64,000 nt of DNA from CBDHGY01 sp965263325 (GCA_965263325.1 CBDHGY010000002.1:2170001-2234000), one strand, 5' to 3'. Counted from the first letter of the stretch, positions 17,961-27,679 are shown. Notes: generated from the sequence alone by a model not told the origin. Program-made: numbers and translations.

Positions 17961-17983
17961 CCTCTAGTGCAAGGTACTAGAGG
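17961..17983 (+). terminator. Hairpin after the export lipoprotein gene
   Basis: CCTCTAGT, loop GCAAGGT, ACTAGAGG: an 8-bp perfect stem seven bases after the stop codon. No T-run follows, so it is either a weak intrinsic terminator or an mRNA 3'-end stabiliser. Confidence 0.5.
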
Positions 17984-18159
17984 ACGTTGGCGCGCGGGTT
18001 TATTTGGCTTGGCAAAAGGAATATCAATATGCGGATCGTATTTCGCGTGGGGAAAATCGATGAGTTTGGGCAGAGTGTGCTTGGGATTGGATCATTTTTT
18101 GCATAGGGACAAGCCTGCGCAGTAAGCGACTGGTAATTTTAAACGAATGGTAGAGTAGC

Positions 18160-18888
18160 ATGTCGAAGGATTCGAGAGTGCAACTAGAATTTTTGGGGAC
18201 GAGTGGGGCGCGCGCAGAGACCGGCACCCCGGCTAATGACGATCAGATCATTGCGAATGATCAGACTCTAGACTTAACCAGCACACCTGCAAAACGAGTA
18301 CTAGATATCTTTGTGGGCATTTTTGGGATTTTATTCTTCGGACCGATAATGCTTGGCTTCGCTATCGCCATTCGCATGTCAGATGGAGGGCCAGCTGTAT
18401 TCTCTCAATGGCGGCGGGGTAAGAATGGCAAGATGTTCCGCTGCTACAAACTACGCTCAATGGTTCCTGATGCTGCAGAACGTCTTACAAATTTGCTCGC
18501 GACCGATGTGAATGCGCGTGAGGAATGGAACCTGACCCAGAAGCTGCAAAACGATCCGCGTATCACCCCAATCGGTCGATTTATCCGTCGGACATCAATC
18601 GATGAATTGCCGCAATTCTTTAATATCCTGAAGGGCGACATGTCTCTTGTTGGGCCACGACCCATAATTGAAAAAGAAGTCCCGCGCTACGGAAAGGCAA
18701 TCTCAGATTATGATAAGGTTCGTCCAGGCCTGACCGGCTTGTGGCAAATCAGCGGTCGCAGCGAGCTAGAGTATCACGAGCGCGTAGATCTGGACGCCAA
18801 GTATGCCAATGAGCGGACATTCTGGGGTGATGTTAAAATCGCAGCGATGACTTTACCCGCCGTTTTATTCTCTCGCGGGGCCGTCTAA
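18160..18888 (+). CDS. Undecaprenyl-phosphate sugar phosphotransferase (ExoY/WbaP-type)
   Basis: 242 residues. After an extended 40-residue polar N-terminus comes one hydrophobic re-entrant helix (about 47-70), preceded by KRVLDI, then the conserved bac_transf core: RRGKNGKMFRCYKLRSM, RRTSIDELPQFFNILKGDMSLVGPRP and RPGLTGLWQISGRS. These enzymes start repeat-unit assembly by moving a sugar phosphate (often galactose or glucose 1-P) onto undecaprenyl phosphate at the inner membrane. It is transcribed after the OPX gene across a 205-base gap. The nearby galE would fit UDP-galactose as donor; this is not shown. Confidence 0.93.
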   Translation: MSKDSRVQLEFLGTSGARAETGTPANDDQIIANDQTLDLTSTPAKRVLDIFVGIFGILFFGPIMLGFAIAIRMSDGGPAVFSQWRRGKNGKMFRCYKLRSMVPDAAERLTNLLATDVNAREEWNLTQKLQNDPRITPIGRFIRRTSIDELPQFFNILKGDMSLVGPRPIIEKEVPRYGKAISDYDKVRPGLTGLWQISGRSELEYHERVDLDAKYANERTFWGDVKIAAMTLPAVLFSRGAV

Positions 18889-18927
18889 GCTTTAGGCGAT
18901 ACGTGTATTACCGGACGTCCAAGGCGA

Positions 18928-19140
18928 TTATCCCGCAAGGAATATGATTAGGGCAATGATTACTGCCCAAGAAGCAATTCCAGCAATCAACAAGAACGCA
19001 TATCTGGTTCGCTTGGGCCACTTTTTAATACGAACGTCAGCATACTCGCCATTTTCATGGGACAATTCCTCAAGCCGCGCGATTGCGCTTTGCTCTTGTT
19101 TTAACGGCTTCTCAGGTAAAGTCGTTTGTCTCATAGGCAT
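18928..19140 (-). CDS. Small single-pass membrane protein, function unknown
   Basis: 70 residues: a charged N-terminal half and one C-terminal hydrophobic helix (about 48-69, FLLIAGIASWAVIIALIIF) preceded by KKWPKRTR, giving a tail-anchored layout with the N-terminus in the cytoplasm. I do not recognise the family. AGAGG lies somewhat far upstream of the start, and Met3 is an alternative. It lies between ExoY-like and ExoL-like genes, in a stretch that would otherwise be empty. The opposite strand also has a 69-codon frame, but it lacks such a clear protein pattern. Confidence 0.5.
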   Translation of the reverse strand: MPMRQTTLPEKPLKQEQSAIARLEELSHENGEYADVRIKKWPKRTRYAFLLIAGIASWAVIIALIIFLAG

Positions 19141-19294
19141 AGTTGATGGCTGAACCTCTAATGAGCAGTTAATAATAAAACTAATTCACAGGCCAGCAAT
19201 TAGAACATTGCAAATTTGTCATGTGAGGGACATCGCGGTTAGCCATTGAAAAAGAACGCTAAATTCTTGCTACTTTTTATCAGTTGAAGAATAG

Positions 19295-20434
19295 TTACAT
19301 TTTTCTCGAGGATTGAAGAGCTTCCAGAATTATCTCGCGAGTTAAGCCCGCTGGCTCCACAAACGTGGATTCGTCGAGGTTGAGCAATGTTCGATTCGCT
19401 TGATCGAGCGCCTCTGAAGATCCCAAGATTTGAGTGATCAGCTTAGGCAGCGTAACGCCTAAAGGCTCAGCGGGCGTAAACCCTGTCGCCCGCTCTGTGA
19501 TCCAGTTTCCTGTCTCTGTCCCAACAGGAGCAATAGCAGGTACACCATAATACCCACCTTCGTATATTCGGTTCGGCAGCAGCCAAACTGAATTGTATCC
19601 TGCATCCATAAAATCGCCTGCCCATACAACATCGATGTTGGCATAAATTGAAGCAAGATCCTCTGGCGATTTATATCGGCCGCCAAAATTCATATTTGGG
19701 CGTTTATCAATTTCTGGCTCGAACACTTCAATTTCAGACCTCGCGGGAATGCCATGAATATCGATTTCTAACTCTTTCGGAAAGCGATCTGCCAATGCGC
19801 ACAACAGTCCGAACGAGCGTTTGCACCGAAGCATGCCGACCCAACCGAGGCGTAGCTTGTTTGGAGTTCTCTTCTTGATGTGATCCGGTCGCTGGCCATA
19901 GTCCGAACCAGCCGCAAGTCTATTCTCAAGAAGATAAGCACGGTATTTGCCATTATGATGTGGCTCAAAGTAGTTTTTTAGAAATCCGGGAGAACTGGTA
20001 ACGAGCCCAGCTGAGCGCAGCAGCAATCTGCCCTCGATCCAGCGCAGCACTTTGCCAATCAGATCTTGGCGGATCATCAGGCGATTAATATCCAGACACT
20101 CATAGATCACCGGAGTCTTCAACCCGGCAATCTTTTTTGCCAGGAATGCTGCGATTAACATATCGAGATTTCGCGCATATATCAGGTCTGCTTCTTTCAG
20201 TACGGGCTCCTTGGCCGCCCGGCGGGCGCCTGAGAAGATTGACTTAAGCCGTGCCAAAAACGCCCCGTCACGCGTTAGACCCAAATCTATATTTTGCCAT
20301 TCAGGCGTAATATTTTCCCGCCGCCGCATCATAAAACCGGTAACGCGAAAACCGTCGCCTTTCATTGCGCGGACACGCCTGCGCACGGCACTGTCTGCTG
20401 CGTCGTGGCCAAAAAATGCTATGTGATGTGTCAT
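19295..20434 (-). CDS. ExoL-like glycosyltransferase
   Basis: About 379 residues from ATG at 20434; the longer frame to a TTG at 20488 adds residues unlike the family. The start HHIAFFGHDAADSAVRRRV matches the FAHDLxDxAVxRR opening of ExoL-type succinoglycan glycosyltransferases. LRLGWVGMLRCKRS and the later NRIYEGGYYGVPAIAP and ETGNWI resemble the donor site of GT-B enzymes. It should add a sugar to the lipid-linked repeat unit on the cytoplasmic face. It lies just downstream of the Wzz/kinase gene on the same strand (89-base gap), suggesting one transcription unit with it. Confidence 0.78.
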   Translation of the reverse strand: MTHHIAFFGHDAADSAVRRRVRAMKGDGFRVTGFMMRRRENITPEWQNIDLGLTRDGAFLARLKSIFSGARRAAKEPVLKEADLIYARNLDMLIAAFLAKKIAGLKTPVIYECLDINRLMIRQDLIGKVLRWIEGRLLLRSAGLVTSSPGFLKNYFEPHHNGKYRAYLLENRLAAGSDYGQRPDHIKKRTPNKLRLGWVGMLRCKRSFGLLCALADRFPKELEIDIHGIPARSEIEVFEPEIDKRPNMNFGGRYKSPEDLASIYANIDVVWAGDFMDAGYNSVWLLPNRIYEGGYYGVPAIAPVGTETGNWITERATGFTPAEPLGVTLPKLITQILGSSEALDQANRTLLNLDESTFVEPAGLTREIILEALQSSRKM

Positions 20435-20523
20435 GGCTCGTATTACGCCGGTATCGGGTGAGACTATTTGTATAACTCTCACCTGCAAGATACTGACCGG
20501 CGAATTAAGTTTCGCCTAAATAT

Positions 20524-22968
20524 CTAGAGAACTTCTTTTTCGTTCTTTACCGGCTCAAACACCTGCTCTTCTTCGACTTCGGAAGTGGCATCATTCGCAC
20601 TGGTCAAGCTGCCAAACTGTACGACCCGCTGCAGTCCTGGCTGAGCGCTCGGCTGCGTGTCAATTCTAGGGTTCTTTCGACGCTTCAGTTTTTTGAACAA
20701 ACCAGATAGCGAGAAGAGTTTTGGCTCTTGCAAGTAATATTTCTTGTAAGCCTTGTTCGTCGCGCTTGGATCCTTGTGATAACGACGGCGCGTGAGGTCC
20801 ACTCTGCTCAGCGTAACGCCGATCAAACTCGCTCGGCACTTTCTCAAATGTTCGAGTGAATTTCTGACCGCTGACGTAGCAGTCGCTCTCCAACGAACAA
20901 CCAGGATCGTCTTATCGCACTTCCCGGCAACAACACGCGCTTCAGCCATAAGAAGAAGCGGGCCCGTATCGATCAGGATTAGTTCGTACATCTCCCGTAA
21001 TTTCACCAGCAACTCATCGAACGCTTTTGTACCAAAAACATCGTGCGGAGTTTCACCGTGCTGCGACAATGGGAAGAGATCCAAACTTGTTGCAGGATCG
21101 CGAAAAATGACTTCGTTCAGGGTGCCCGCGCCAGCCATATATTCTACGAGCCCCATATCTGTCTCTGCACCAGCTGCCTTTGACAATTGTCGGCGACGGA
21201 AGTCCCCATCAATGACTAATGTCCGAGACCCAGACATTGCCGACATTCTGCCGAGGGAGAGCGTCATCGATGTCTTACCTTCATCTGGCAACGACGATGT
21301 AATCGCAACTGTTTTGCTCTCGCCGTCTGGATCAGAGAACGCGATAGATGCACGCAAATATCTGATGCTTTCAGCATAAGCCGTGAAGGGATTCTCGACC
21401 AGGAAGTCAGCTGGATTCTTCGCGAACAAACCAAGTATACCCGTACTGGTAATCTGAGGTACTGATCCGATCAGCGATACGCCAAGCTTGCGCCGCACAT
21501 CATCTGCATTGCTAATCTTGTTATCGAAGATTTCAGTCATCAATGCCAAGCCACCGCCGACAATGCCTCCGAGCATAAATCCGATGAGCAGATTGAGCAT
21601 CTTGTTTGGCGAACTCGGGCTGATTGGCACGCGCGCGCGAGATAGAATGCTTGCATCTGCCTCTGTAATTTCGTTCTGCGGGCGAGTCTCTTTGAAGCGT
21701 GACAAGAATTCTTCGTAAAGTTCCTCACTTGTTCGGGCGTCACGCTCAAGCGCCTCCAACTCAACAGTATTGGCATTGTTTCGCGTGAGTTCTCCTCTCA
21801 CATTTCCAATCTGCCGGGTTTTTTCCGAAAGTTGCCGCTCGAGAATGCTAACCGCTCGGCGCTGCCGTTCGACAATACGATTGATTTCTATGTCGATTTG
21901 GGAATCGATATCCGCGACTTCGCTGCGAACTCGGATCATATCGGGGTGACGCTCTCCGAGCTCAACCTGCAAATCAGCCTGCCGGCGCAAGATAGCGGCC
22001 CGCTCGATTTTCAAATCAGCCACAACTTTCGAGTCGAGCACTTCGGCGAGTGAGGTTACATCGCCGCCCCGGACGACTGTGCTTTCAATGTTTTCCAGCT
22101 TTGAGCGCGCCTCGACGAGTTCGGATCTAATCTTGGAACGGTCTGCTTCCAAAAATGCGAGATTTTGTTCGGTGAGGCGTGTTCCGGCTGCTTCCAGGAG
22201 ACCTGAGCTTGCGCGATATTCTTCTACGCGTCGCTGTTTTTCGAGCACTTCCCGCTCGAGCTCTTCCACGTTGGATGAGAGCCAGTTTGTCGCGACTTTA
22301 GTGGCTTCCAGCTTCTCATCGAGCTGATTGGTTTGATATGCTTCAGCAATACCATTTGCAAGCATCGCAACAGATTCGGGATTTTCGCCTGTTACCTGAA
22401 CCGTTAGAATGTACGTTGTTCCAACCCTTGAAACGCTGACTTTCTCGGAGAGAATATCTGTCGCAATGTCAATTTTTGCCGCTTCAATTTCTTCTTGCGT
22501 CAGACCTTCGAAAGGATCGGCCTCTTCCTCGCTAAGACCAAGGATACTTTTTATATTTTCTGCCAAGCTGGGCTTTTTCTCTCGCAAGGATGGATTAAAT
22601 TCCGGATCCTGGATTAAATCGTACTCTTCCGCGACTTTTCGCAGGAGCGTCGTCGAACCAATGACTTTCACTTCTGTATCAATTACAGCCGTATCGCCCG
22701 CGAGACCTCCCGTAACACCGGCAATATTGATGACGTTTTTTTCGCTGGTATCGACAATAATCTGAGTCTTTGCCGTAAAGAGCGGCGTCTGCGTAAATGT
22801 CACAGCTGCGATGGTCAAAAACGTCACAAGAAAACCAATTGAAATCAACCAAAACCGCCTGAAGAATATATCAATCAGGCCCTTGAGTGACATAGGGACG
22901 TCGGCACCCTCACCCTTGTTCAAGACTGAAAGATCACTTGGTATTTCAATGCTGAATGACTTGCTCAT
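20524..22968 (-). CDS. Polysaccharide co-polymerase with tyrosine-autokinase domain (Wzz/ExoP/BY-kinase)
   Basis: 814 residues. A Wzz domain with TM1 (about 40-60), long periplasmic coiled coil (about 218-425) and TM2 (about 457-477, preceded by PxxPNKM) is followed by a cytoplasmic BY-kinase: Walker A SSLPDEGKTS (558-567), Walker A' LVIDGD (584-589) and Walker B ILID (664-667). Tyrosines at 730, 741, 744 and 745, followed by a 70-residue tail, could be autophosphorylation sites. Such proteins set chain length and drive export together with OPX proteins. The usual Walker A second residue block is PGEGKS; here it is PDEGKT. Downstream of the outer-membrane barrel gene in the same direction. 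Confidence 0.93.
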   Translation of the reverse strand: MSKSFSIEIPSDLSVLNKGEGADVPMSLKGLIDIFFRRFWLISIGFLVTFLTIAAVTFTQTPLFTAKTQIIVDTSEKNVINIAGVTGGLAGDTAVIDTEVKVIGSTTLLRKVAEEYDLIQDPEFNPSLREKKPSLAENIKSILGLSEEEADPFEGLTQEEIEAAKIDIATDILSEKVSVSRVGTTYILTVQVTGENPESVAMLANGIAEAYQTNQLDEKLEATKVATNWLSSNVEELEREVLEKQRRVEEYRASSGLLEAAGTRLTEQNLAFLEADRSKIRSELVEARSKLENIESTVVRGGDVTSLAEVLDSKVVADLKIERAAILRRQADLQVELGERHPDMIRVRSEVADIDSQIDIEINRIVERQRRAVSILERQLSEKTRQIGNVRGELTRNNANTVELEALERDARTSEELYEEFLSRFKETRPQNEITEADASILSRARVPISPSSPNKMLNLLIGFMLGGIVGGGLALMTEIFDNKISNADDVRRKLGVSLIGSVPQITSTGILGLFAKNPADFLVENPFTAYAESIRYLRASIAFSDPDGESKTVAITSSLPDEGKTSMTLSLGRMSAMSGSRTLVIDGDFRRRQLSKAAGAETDMGLVEYMAGAGTLNEVIFRDPATSLDLFPLSQHGETPHDVFGTKAFDELLVKLREMYELILIDTGPLLLMAEARVVAGKCDKTILVVRWRATATSAVRNSLEHLRKCRASLIGVTLSRVDLTRRRYHKDPSATNKAYKKYYLQEPKLFSLSGLFKKLKRRKNPRIDTQPSAQPGLQRVVQFGSLTSANDATSEVEEEQVFEPVKNEKEVL

Positions 22969-23045
22969 GCCGACTTCCGAATAACCGTGCAGCCACTTTA
23001 GATGAGCTGCACGAAATAATTGACGATCTTATTTTAGGGCCTGTC

Positions 23046-24353
23046 CTAATAAGGATACAGGTTTATTCCGATACCGATGACGTTCTTTTGGAAAGACTGA
23101 CCAACAAAATTGTCAAACCCTTCGGTATCGCGGTCAACAAGCCGGGCGAACGCTTCCACACCCACGCGTCTGTTTAGCTTATAAGTGGCGCTGACTGAGA
23201 AGTTCCTTAGATCTTCCGTTCTGTCGTCGCCTTGAAAATCCAAATCGCTGATTTCGCCTGCCGCTGATAAGACGATGTTCCGGCGGATTTCATAGTCTAC
23301 AAGCGCACCAAACTTCGTTGCAATGGCGCTTGGAACATCGATCAAACCTCGATCCTCGGATCGGCGAGACGCAATCCCCGTCACTGTGACAAGCTGCGAA
23401 GGGAACCACTGCAAAGTTCCGTCCAGAAATAGACCGTCGATATCGTCGAAATCTGGAGAATTCCGATCTTCTTCAAGATAGCCGACACCAAATTTACCTC
23501 GGAGAAGCGCGTCAAGCTCAAAGTCTATACCGGCCTGGACGTCATATCCATTTGAGTCCCGATTAAACGGATCGCCGTCAATAATTGTAGGTACATCATA
23601 ATCTCGTAAAGTTGTCCGGCCCTGCGCGAATACAGCGACATTTGGCGTAACAGCGTAAGACGCGGAGACTACCGCCGATGTCGTCGTCCGGTCCCGAAAG
23701 TCCTGCTCGAATTCGGTCCCATCTGCTTCTTGCCCATCTTCATAATTGCGCTCGCGCACGACAAAGTTGGCGGCAAGGCGCGTGCGATCATTCTTGAAAG
23801 CAATCCCGACAGTTGCGCCTGTGGTGTCAAACTGGATCGGGCGGACGTTCGTTACCCGGTTCGCAATTTGCGTCCGCTCTTCGGTTCGGTCCTCATAATA
23901 GACCTCACCAACCAGGGAGACTGCTCTCGTGACATCGAGCTCACCTTTCGCCCGTGTTCGAAAATCAAAATTGGATTCACTTCCAAAATCCAAATATTCG
24001 TTCTGGTGGCCGGAGATATCAAACTCCAGCTTGTGGTTATTCCAGTTGCTTTTCGCATTCAAACTGGCACCGATCTGCGCAATCACGTCTGATTCTTCTT
24101 GATCGTCCGAGGCAAACAAGTTCGAATCTGCGGTGACGGCGGCCCGTAGCTCTGGCCGCACAAAGAACGAGCCCCACTGCATGGGAACCGGATCAAAGTC
24201 TGGTTGGGGGCGATCTTTCACGGCGGTATATTTTCCACGGTCATAGAAGTCCTGCACACCCTCAGCAGTGTCAGCGTTCTGCGCAACAACTGGTCCCACT
24301 GACATAGCCAGTGTGGAGGCACCAACAATCAAAAGTTTACATTTACTTTTCAC
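23046..24353 (-). CDS. Outer-membrane beta-barrel protein of the export system
   Basis: About 435 residues from GTG at 24353, giving a standard signal peptide (KSKCKLLIVGAST.. cleaved after about ..PVVAQ); the frame is open to a TTG at 24365. The body is a run of alternating amphipathic strands ending in an aromatic (..IGIGINLYPY), typical of the BBP2_2-type barrel proteins found beside Wzz/OPX genes in alphaproteobacteria. It probably forms the outer-membrane channel for the polysaccharide together with the short OPX lipoprotein. 77 bases separate it from the co-polymerase gene. Function inferred from fold and neighbours. Confidence 0.82.
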   Translation of the reverse strand: MKSKCKLLIVGASTLAMSVGPVVAQNADTAEGVQDFYDRGKYTAVKDRPQPDFDPVPMQWGSFFVRPELRAAVTADSNLFASDDQEESDVIAQIGASLNAKSNWNNHKLEFDISGHQNEYLDFGSESNFDFRTRAKGELDVTRAVSLVGEVYYEDRTEERTQIANRVTNVRPIQFDTTGATVGIAFKNDRTRLAANFVVRERNYEDGQEADGTEFEQDFRDRTTTSAVVSASYAVTPNVAVFAQGRTTLRDYDVPTIIDGDPFNRDSNGYDVQAGIDFELDALLRGKFGVGYLEEDRNSPDFDDIDGLFLDGTLQWFPSQLVTVTGIASRRSEDRGLIDVPSAIATKFGALVDYEIRRNIVLSAAGEISDLDFQGDDRTEDLRNFSVSATYKLNRRVGVEAFARLVDRDTEGFDNFVGQSFQKNVIGIGINLYPY

Positions 24354-24365
24354 CACAACAATCAA

Positions 24366-24936
24366 CTTTCATTCTTAAGTCTAAAACTGGGACAATACTC
24401 TGCGGTTTGTTCGTGCAAATCTTGCACCAAGTAAAACCGCACGATCAGCTATTACAAAATCCAAGAAGCGCCGTCCCAAATTATGAATCAGCGTGGCCTC
24501 GCGCTTGTTTTGGATAATCCCCGCGCCCATTTGCAGATTGTTGAGCGGACGGATAGGGAGAGCTGAACTCCTCAGGAGCGATTCTAGGGAAGTACGAGCC
24601 TGAGCGAATACGTCTGTTGCGCATCGAAGAAGCCGGCAGAGCCGATTCTGCACATTTCTAGGCTGTCCGCCCGTCTGCGATAAAACCAGTCGTTCTGACA
24701 TTGGTCGCTCTCAAATTTCTTAGGGCAATAAATCCCAGAAAAACAAGGATTATCGATATTAACCGCAATCGTCCCAAGATTGTCCCTGTTGAAAATCTTC
24801 ACTAGTCGCAAATATGTTCGTGTACAACCATTATTATTGATTTGGTAAGGTTGCGCTGCAGAAATTAGAACGAAGTTTCTGAATCAGCACCCCTTGGAAT
24901 ATCTGCTCGGATGCACAACGCGCCGATATTTATCGC
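24366..24936. other. Intergenic region, about 570 bases
   Basis: This holds the promoter region for the barrel/co-polymerase/glycosyltransferase genes. A 106-codon frame on the minus strand (24381-24701) has mixed codon use, no recognisable motif and no clear ribosome site; I regard it as probably not coding. No RNA gene or insertion sequence is seen. Confidence 0.5.
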
Positions 24937-25755
24937 TCAAACGAGTTTCCGAAAAATTTCAGGTACTGATCTGAATACACAGAATCCAAGAAGTGCCCAA
25001 GTTTGCCAAGCGCCGAATACCTCATCAAACCCTCGATCAGCAGCCAGCACCCCCAGAAGCAGCACAAAGAAGACAAGCCGAACCATCTGGCTTGCAATAA
25101 ACTCGATATCACCGCCGGCGCGGCGAACCGCATACACCGACCAGGTCCGGACGATATGAGATGCCAAAAATACCAATCCAATCAGACTCGACGCGAAAAA
25201 CAGAGCGAATCCGAAATATTTGGAGACATGTAAGGGCACGTAGGCAAACACGCGCCAATTTAGCGGAACTCTATTGAAAATGGCGAATGCAATCTGGCTA
25301 ACCAAGATTACGCCCAGCCAAATTAGTCCGCTGACAACATAAAATTGTAGGGTTCCAGCGGTCTGTGATAATGAAAGCCGCTCGATTGTATCCGTTTGCG
25401 CCTCTAGGGGAATAAAGGCCACACCAATCGCTGTGAAAACGGCTGCCCAAGCCCAGGCAAATGGGGCAATCCGAAATTTACCGAGCGCCTTATAGGCCTC
25501 CGAGAGCTTTGGTTCAGCTTCCTTGCGCTCGCCTACGCGGTCATTGTCCGCGTAGCCGATTTCATAAACGCTGATCAAAGCCATGAAAAGAAAACCAAGC
25601 GCGATCCATGATTGGATATAGAAACCAGCGCCATATAGTCCGAACGCCAAAAACACGATCGGAAGCTCTTCGAGCAACACCTGCTTCAGAAAGAAACCCG
25701 GATCGCGTTTGATCTTGGCTGTGTAGTAAAACGGCTTCCATATGTTCGTGGTCAT
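24937..25755 (-). CDS. Polytopic membrane protein, possibly UbiA-like prenyl-phosphate transferase
   Basis: 272 residues with about seven hydrophobic segments. ATG at 25755 overlaps the stop of the HAD gene (ATGA), so it is preferred over the earlier GTG-type start. After the second helix it reads EIGYADNDRVGERKEAEP, a polar loop reminiscent of the first Asp-rich loop (NDxxD) of UbiA prenyltransferases, though the later aspartates are missing. Known bacterial HAD-UbiA fusion proteins have about the combined length of this gene and its neighbour, which suggests a split version acting on polyprenyl phosphate. Otherwise unrecognised; confidence in the UbiA link is low. Confidence 0.7.
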   Translation of the reverse strand: MTTNIWKPFYYTAKIKRDPGFFLKQVLLEELPIVFLAFGLYGAGFYIQSWIALGFLFMALISVYEIGYADNDRVGERKEAEPKLSEAYKALGKFRIAPFAWAWAAVFTAIGVAFIPLEAQTDTIERLSLSQTAGTLQFYVVSGLIWLGVILVSQIAFAIFNRVPLNWRVFAYVPLHVSKYFGFALFFASSLIGLVFLASHIVRTWSVYAVRRAGGDIEFIASQMVRLVFFVLLLGVLAADRGFDEVFGAWQTWALLGFCVFRSVPEIFRKLV

Positions 25756-26390
25756 CGCGGGTACCATTCAATATGGAACCCTAGGTCGACGCGCTCCAAT
25801 AAATCGGCATCATCTTCCAGAGAGTCAGTGATCACGACATCGCGGTCTTTGTTTAATACAATTCCGCGTTCACGCAGCATTCCAAGTTTGCCCTTGCGCC
25901 GCTCTTTGGTCATCGTCACCGCAGTAGGCGCAATAACTTGTATTTTCTCGAATTTTGTCCCGCGAAGCAGGGTATGAATAACTTCATCCACGCCGAAGGA
26001 GACAATGGTTATACTTTCCGGCGGCAAGGGCTGGAGAATTTCAAACAATTCTTCGTTCTTGTAACGCTTCCATAATCCCCGCGCGCGCTTTCGGAAAGAA
26101 TCAACGACGCGTTTGCCTTGAAGATATCGCACCACACGCACTCTGATCGGGTCACGCCATAGCAGAGTGCTCCCTTGCCTCATGACAATCCAAGGGCGCA
26201 GCAAGCCCAGCCCCTTCATAAGCGGCCAGAAAAAGAACCGCGGGCGGGCAGAATTTATCAGCAAATCAGTTGAATTGGTAAGCAGCAGCGTGTGATCGAA
26301 ATCGACATAAAAGTGACGATCAGACGAATCTGTTGCGATCAAACGTCGAAGGTCATCGACGCGTACAGGGTTTTCCGTCACTTGGGTCAT
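25752..26390 (-). CDS. HAD-superfamily phosphatase
   Basis: 212 residues. HAD motif I is DFDHT (D30, D32, T34), a Lys-rich KERRKGK region fits motif III, and VITDSLEDDADLL fits motif IV. The insert between them is basic (RVRVVRYLQGKR.., FRKRARGLWKRY), which could contact membrane lipid. It overlaps the upstream GT4 gene and the downstream membrane-protein gene by four bases each. It probably removes a phosphate from a precursor handled by the membrane protein; substrate unknown. Confidence 0.82.
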   Translation of the reverse strand: MTQVTENPVRVDDLRRLIATDSSDRHFYVDFDHTLLLTNSTDLLINSARPRFFFWPLMKGLGLLRPWIVMRQGSTLLWRDPIRVRVVRYLQGKRVVDSFRKRARGLWKRYKNEELFEILQPLPPESITIVSFGVDEVIHTLLRGTKFEKIQVIAPTAVTMTKERRKGKLGMLRERGIVLNKDRDVVITDSLEDDADLLERVDLGFHIEWYPR

Positions 26391-27679
26391 TTTGCCGCTC
26401 TCCCCGCCGCCTCTCTTAAAGCGTGTACAACTTCAGTGTTCGCTAAACAGATCGGTGCCTGATCTCCCGCCCTATCAGCCAGCATACGGCGCTCGTCATC
26501 ATTTTGCAGCAACCGGATAACAGAGCCTGCGAAGGCTTCATCTGTTTCGCTAACTTCGAGTAACCCGTCGAGCGCATCTCCAAATCCTTGAATTGCTCTA
26601 GGATAGGCTACGCAGGCAGTTCTCAAAAGGAGATATTCCGCAACTTTGATAGAAACACCGGTCGCAATTCGCGTTGGAGCGATTGTTACTGATTGAGGAC
26701 CACCCAAATCAGCTAAATCATCAACGCGGCCGAGAATATGAATACCATCTGCCATCTGAATGTGTTTTGGCAATGCCGCACCCACCGAACCGGCGATATA
26801 AAGTTCTGTTCCGGGCAGCTCACGCCGAATCTTCGGCCAAATCGCATCATAAAAGTGTATGATTGAATCTGTATTGCCCGCATGAGTAGTCCCGATAAAC
26901 ACGATACGCGGTTCACCATCCAACGGCGGTTCTGCAAAATGCGGGACGCTGGGACGCAGCCAGACATTCTTCGCAGCAGCTATCTTCGGTCCAAAACTCT
27001 GCAATTCGTTTCTGGACGCATAGATGTTCAACTTGGATGTCGAAATCCAGCTCGCTTCTTCTGCAGCGGAGACCTCATCGAAGTTCGGGGTCATACCCCC
27101 TTCACGCAACGCTGCGCCGCGATCTGACAAAACATCATGCATTAGAACCGAGTGAACGGTTTTATCTGAGGAAAGGCCCTTCAAAATTGGACCGAGCGAG
27201 CTGTACTCCGCAACAGTAATCTCTGCTGGATCACTATTTAAAAGCTTGGTTAGCAATCTCTGTTCATGTGACTCAAGCGGCGTTGAGAAGTATGTCGGAA
27301 TCTGCAAATCGACCCCAAGGCGGCGGATAAACTCTTTGCAGATCCGCACCCCAAAACGCCACCAAATTCGCGGCGATACCGACCAATAACGGGTGCCCAG
27401 CTTCACGGATGACGGCCAGACAATGTCATCAATGAGCTTATCCAGCTGAGGATGAATACTTGCCCAAGGACGGTTTCCGAAACTTCGCCACGGAGCAAAA
27501 ACCACGCGAACGCTTAAATCAGCATCGTTTACTGCTATCAGGAACGTCTGGAGATAAGCATTATTACCAGTCGTCATGGTATCAAGTTGGCGCTGCACCA
27601 CGATGTCCAGCCGCGGCTGAGGTCCTTGTATATCAAGAGGTTTGGAAAGCTCGTGCTCACCATTAACAACCTTTTCCAT
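26387..27679 (-). CDS. GT4-type glycosyltransferase
   Basis: About 430 residues from ATG at 27679, which follows GGGGAG; the frame continues 10 codons further upstream without support. The C-terminal half has the GT-B donor domain: RIVFIGTTHAGNTDSI, HILGRVDDLADL, IAPTRIATGVSIKVAEYLLLRT, the last being the usual phosphate-binding Glu region. The N-terminal half is divergent. First gene of a three-gene, overlapping operon with the HAD phosphatase and the membrane protein. It should transfer a sugar in the cytoplasm; donor and acceptor unknown. Confidence 0.8.
   Translation of the reverse strand: MEKVVNGEHELSKPLDIQGPQPRLDIVVQRQLDTMTTGNNAYLQTFLIAVNDADLSVRVVFAPWRSFGNRPWASIHPQLDKLIDDIVWPSSVKLGTRYWSVSPRIWWRFGVRICKEFIRRLGVDLQIPTYFSTPLESHEQRLLTKLLNSDPAEITVAEYSSLGPILKGLSSDKTVHSVLMHDVLSDRGAALREGGMTPNFDEVSAAEEASWISTSKLNIYASRNELQSFGPKIAAAKNVWLRPSVPHFAEPPLDGEPRIVFIGTTHAGNTDSIIHFYDAIWPKIRRELPGTELYIAGSVGAALPKHIQMADGIHILGRVDDLADLGGPQSVTIAPTRIATGVSIKVAEYLLLRTACVAYPRAIQGFGDALDGLLEVSETDEAFAGSVIRLLQNDDERRMLADRAGDQAPICLANTEVVHALREAAGRAAK

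Noticed and set aside
20792..21379. 195-codon frame opposite the co-polymerase gene
   Set aside because: Antisense shadow, Ser/Arg-rich composition without domain.
24381..24701. 106-codon minus frame upstream of the barrel gene
   Set aside because: No motif, no clear ribosome site and mixed codon use; probably untranslated leader, though not excluded.
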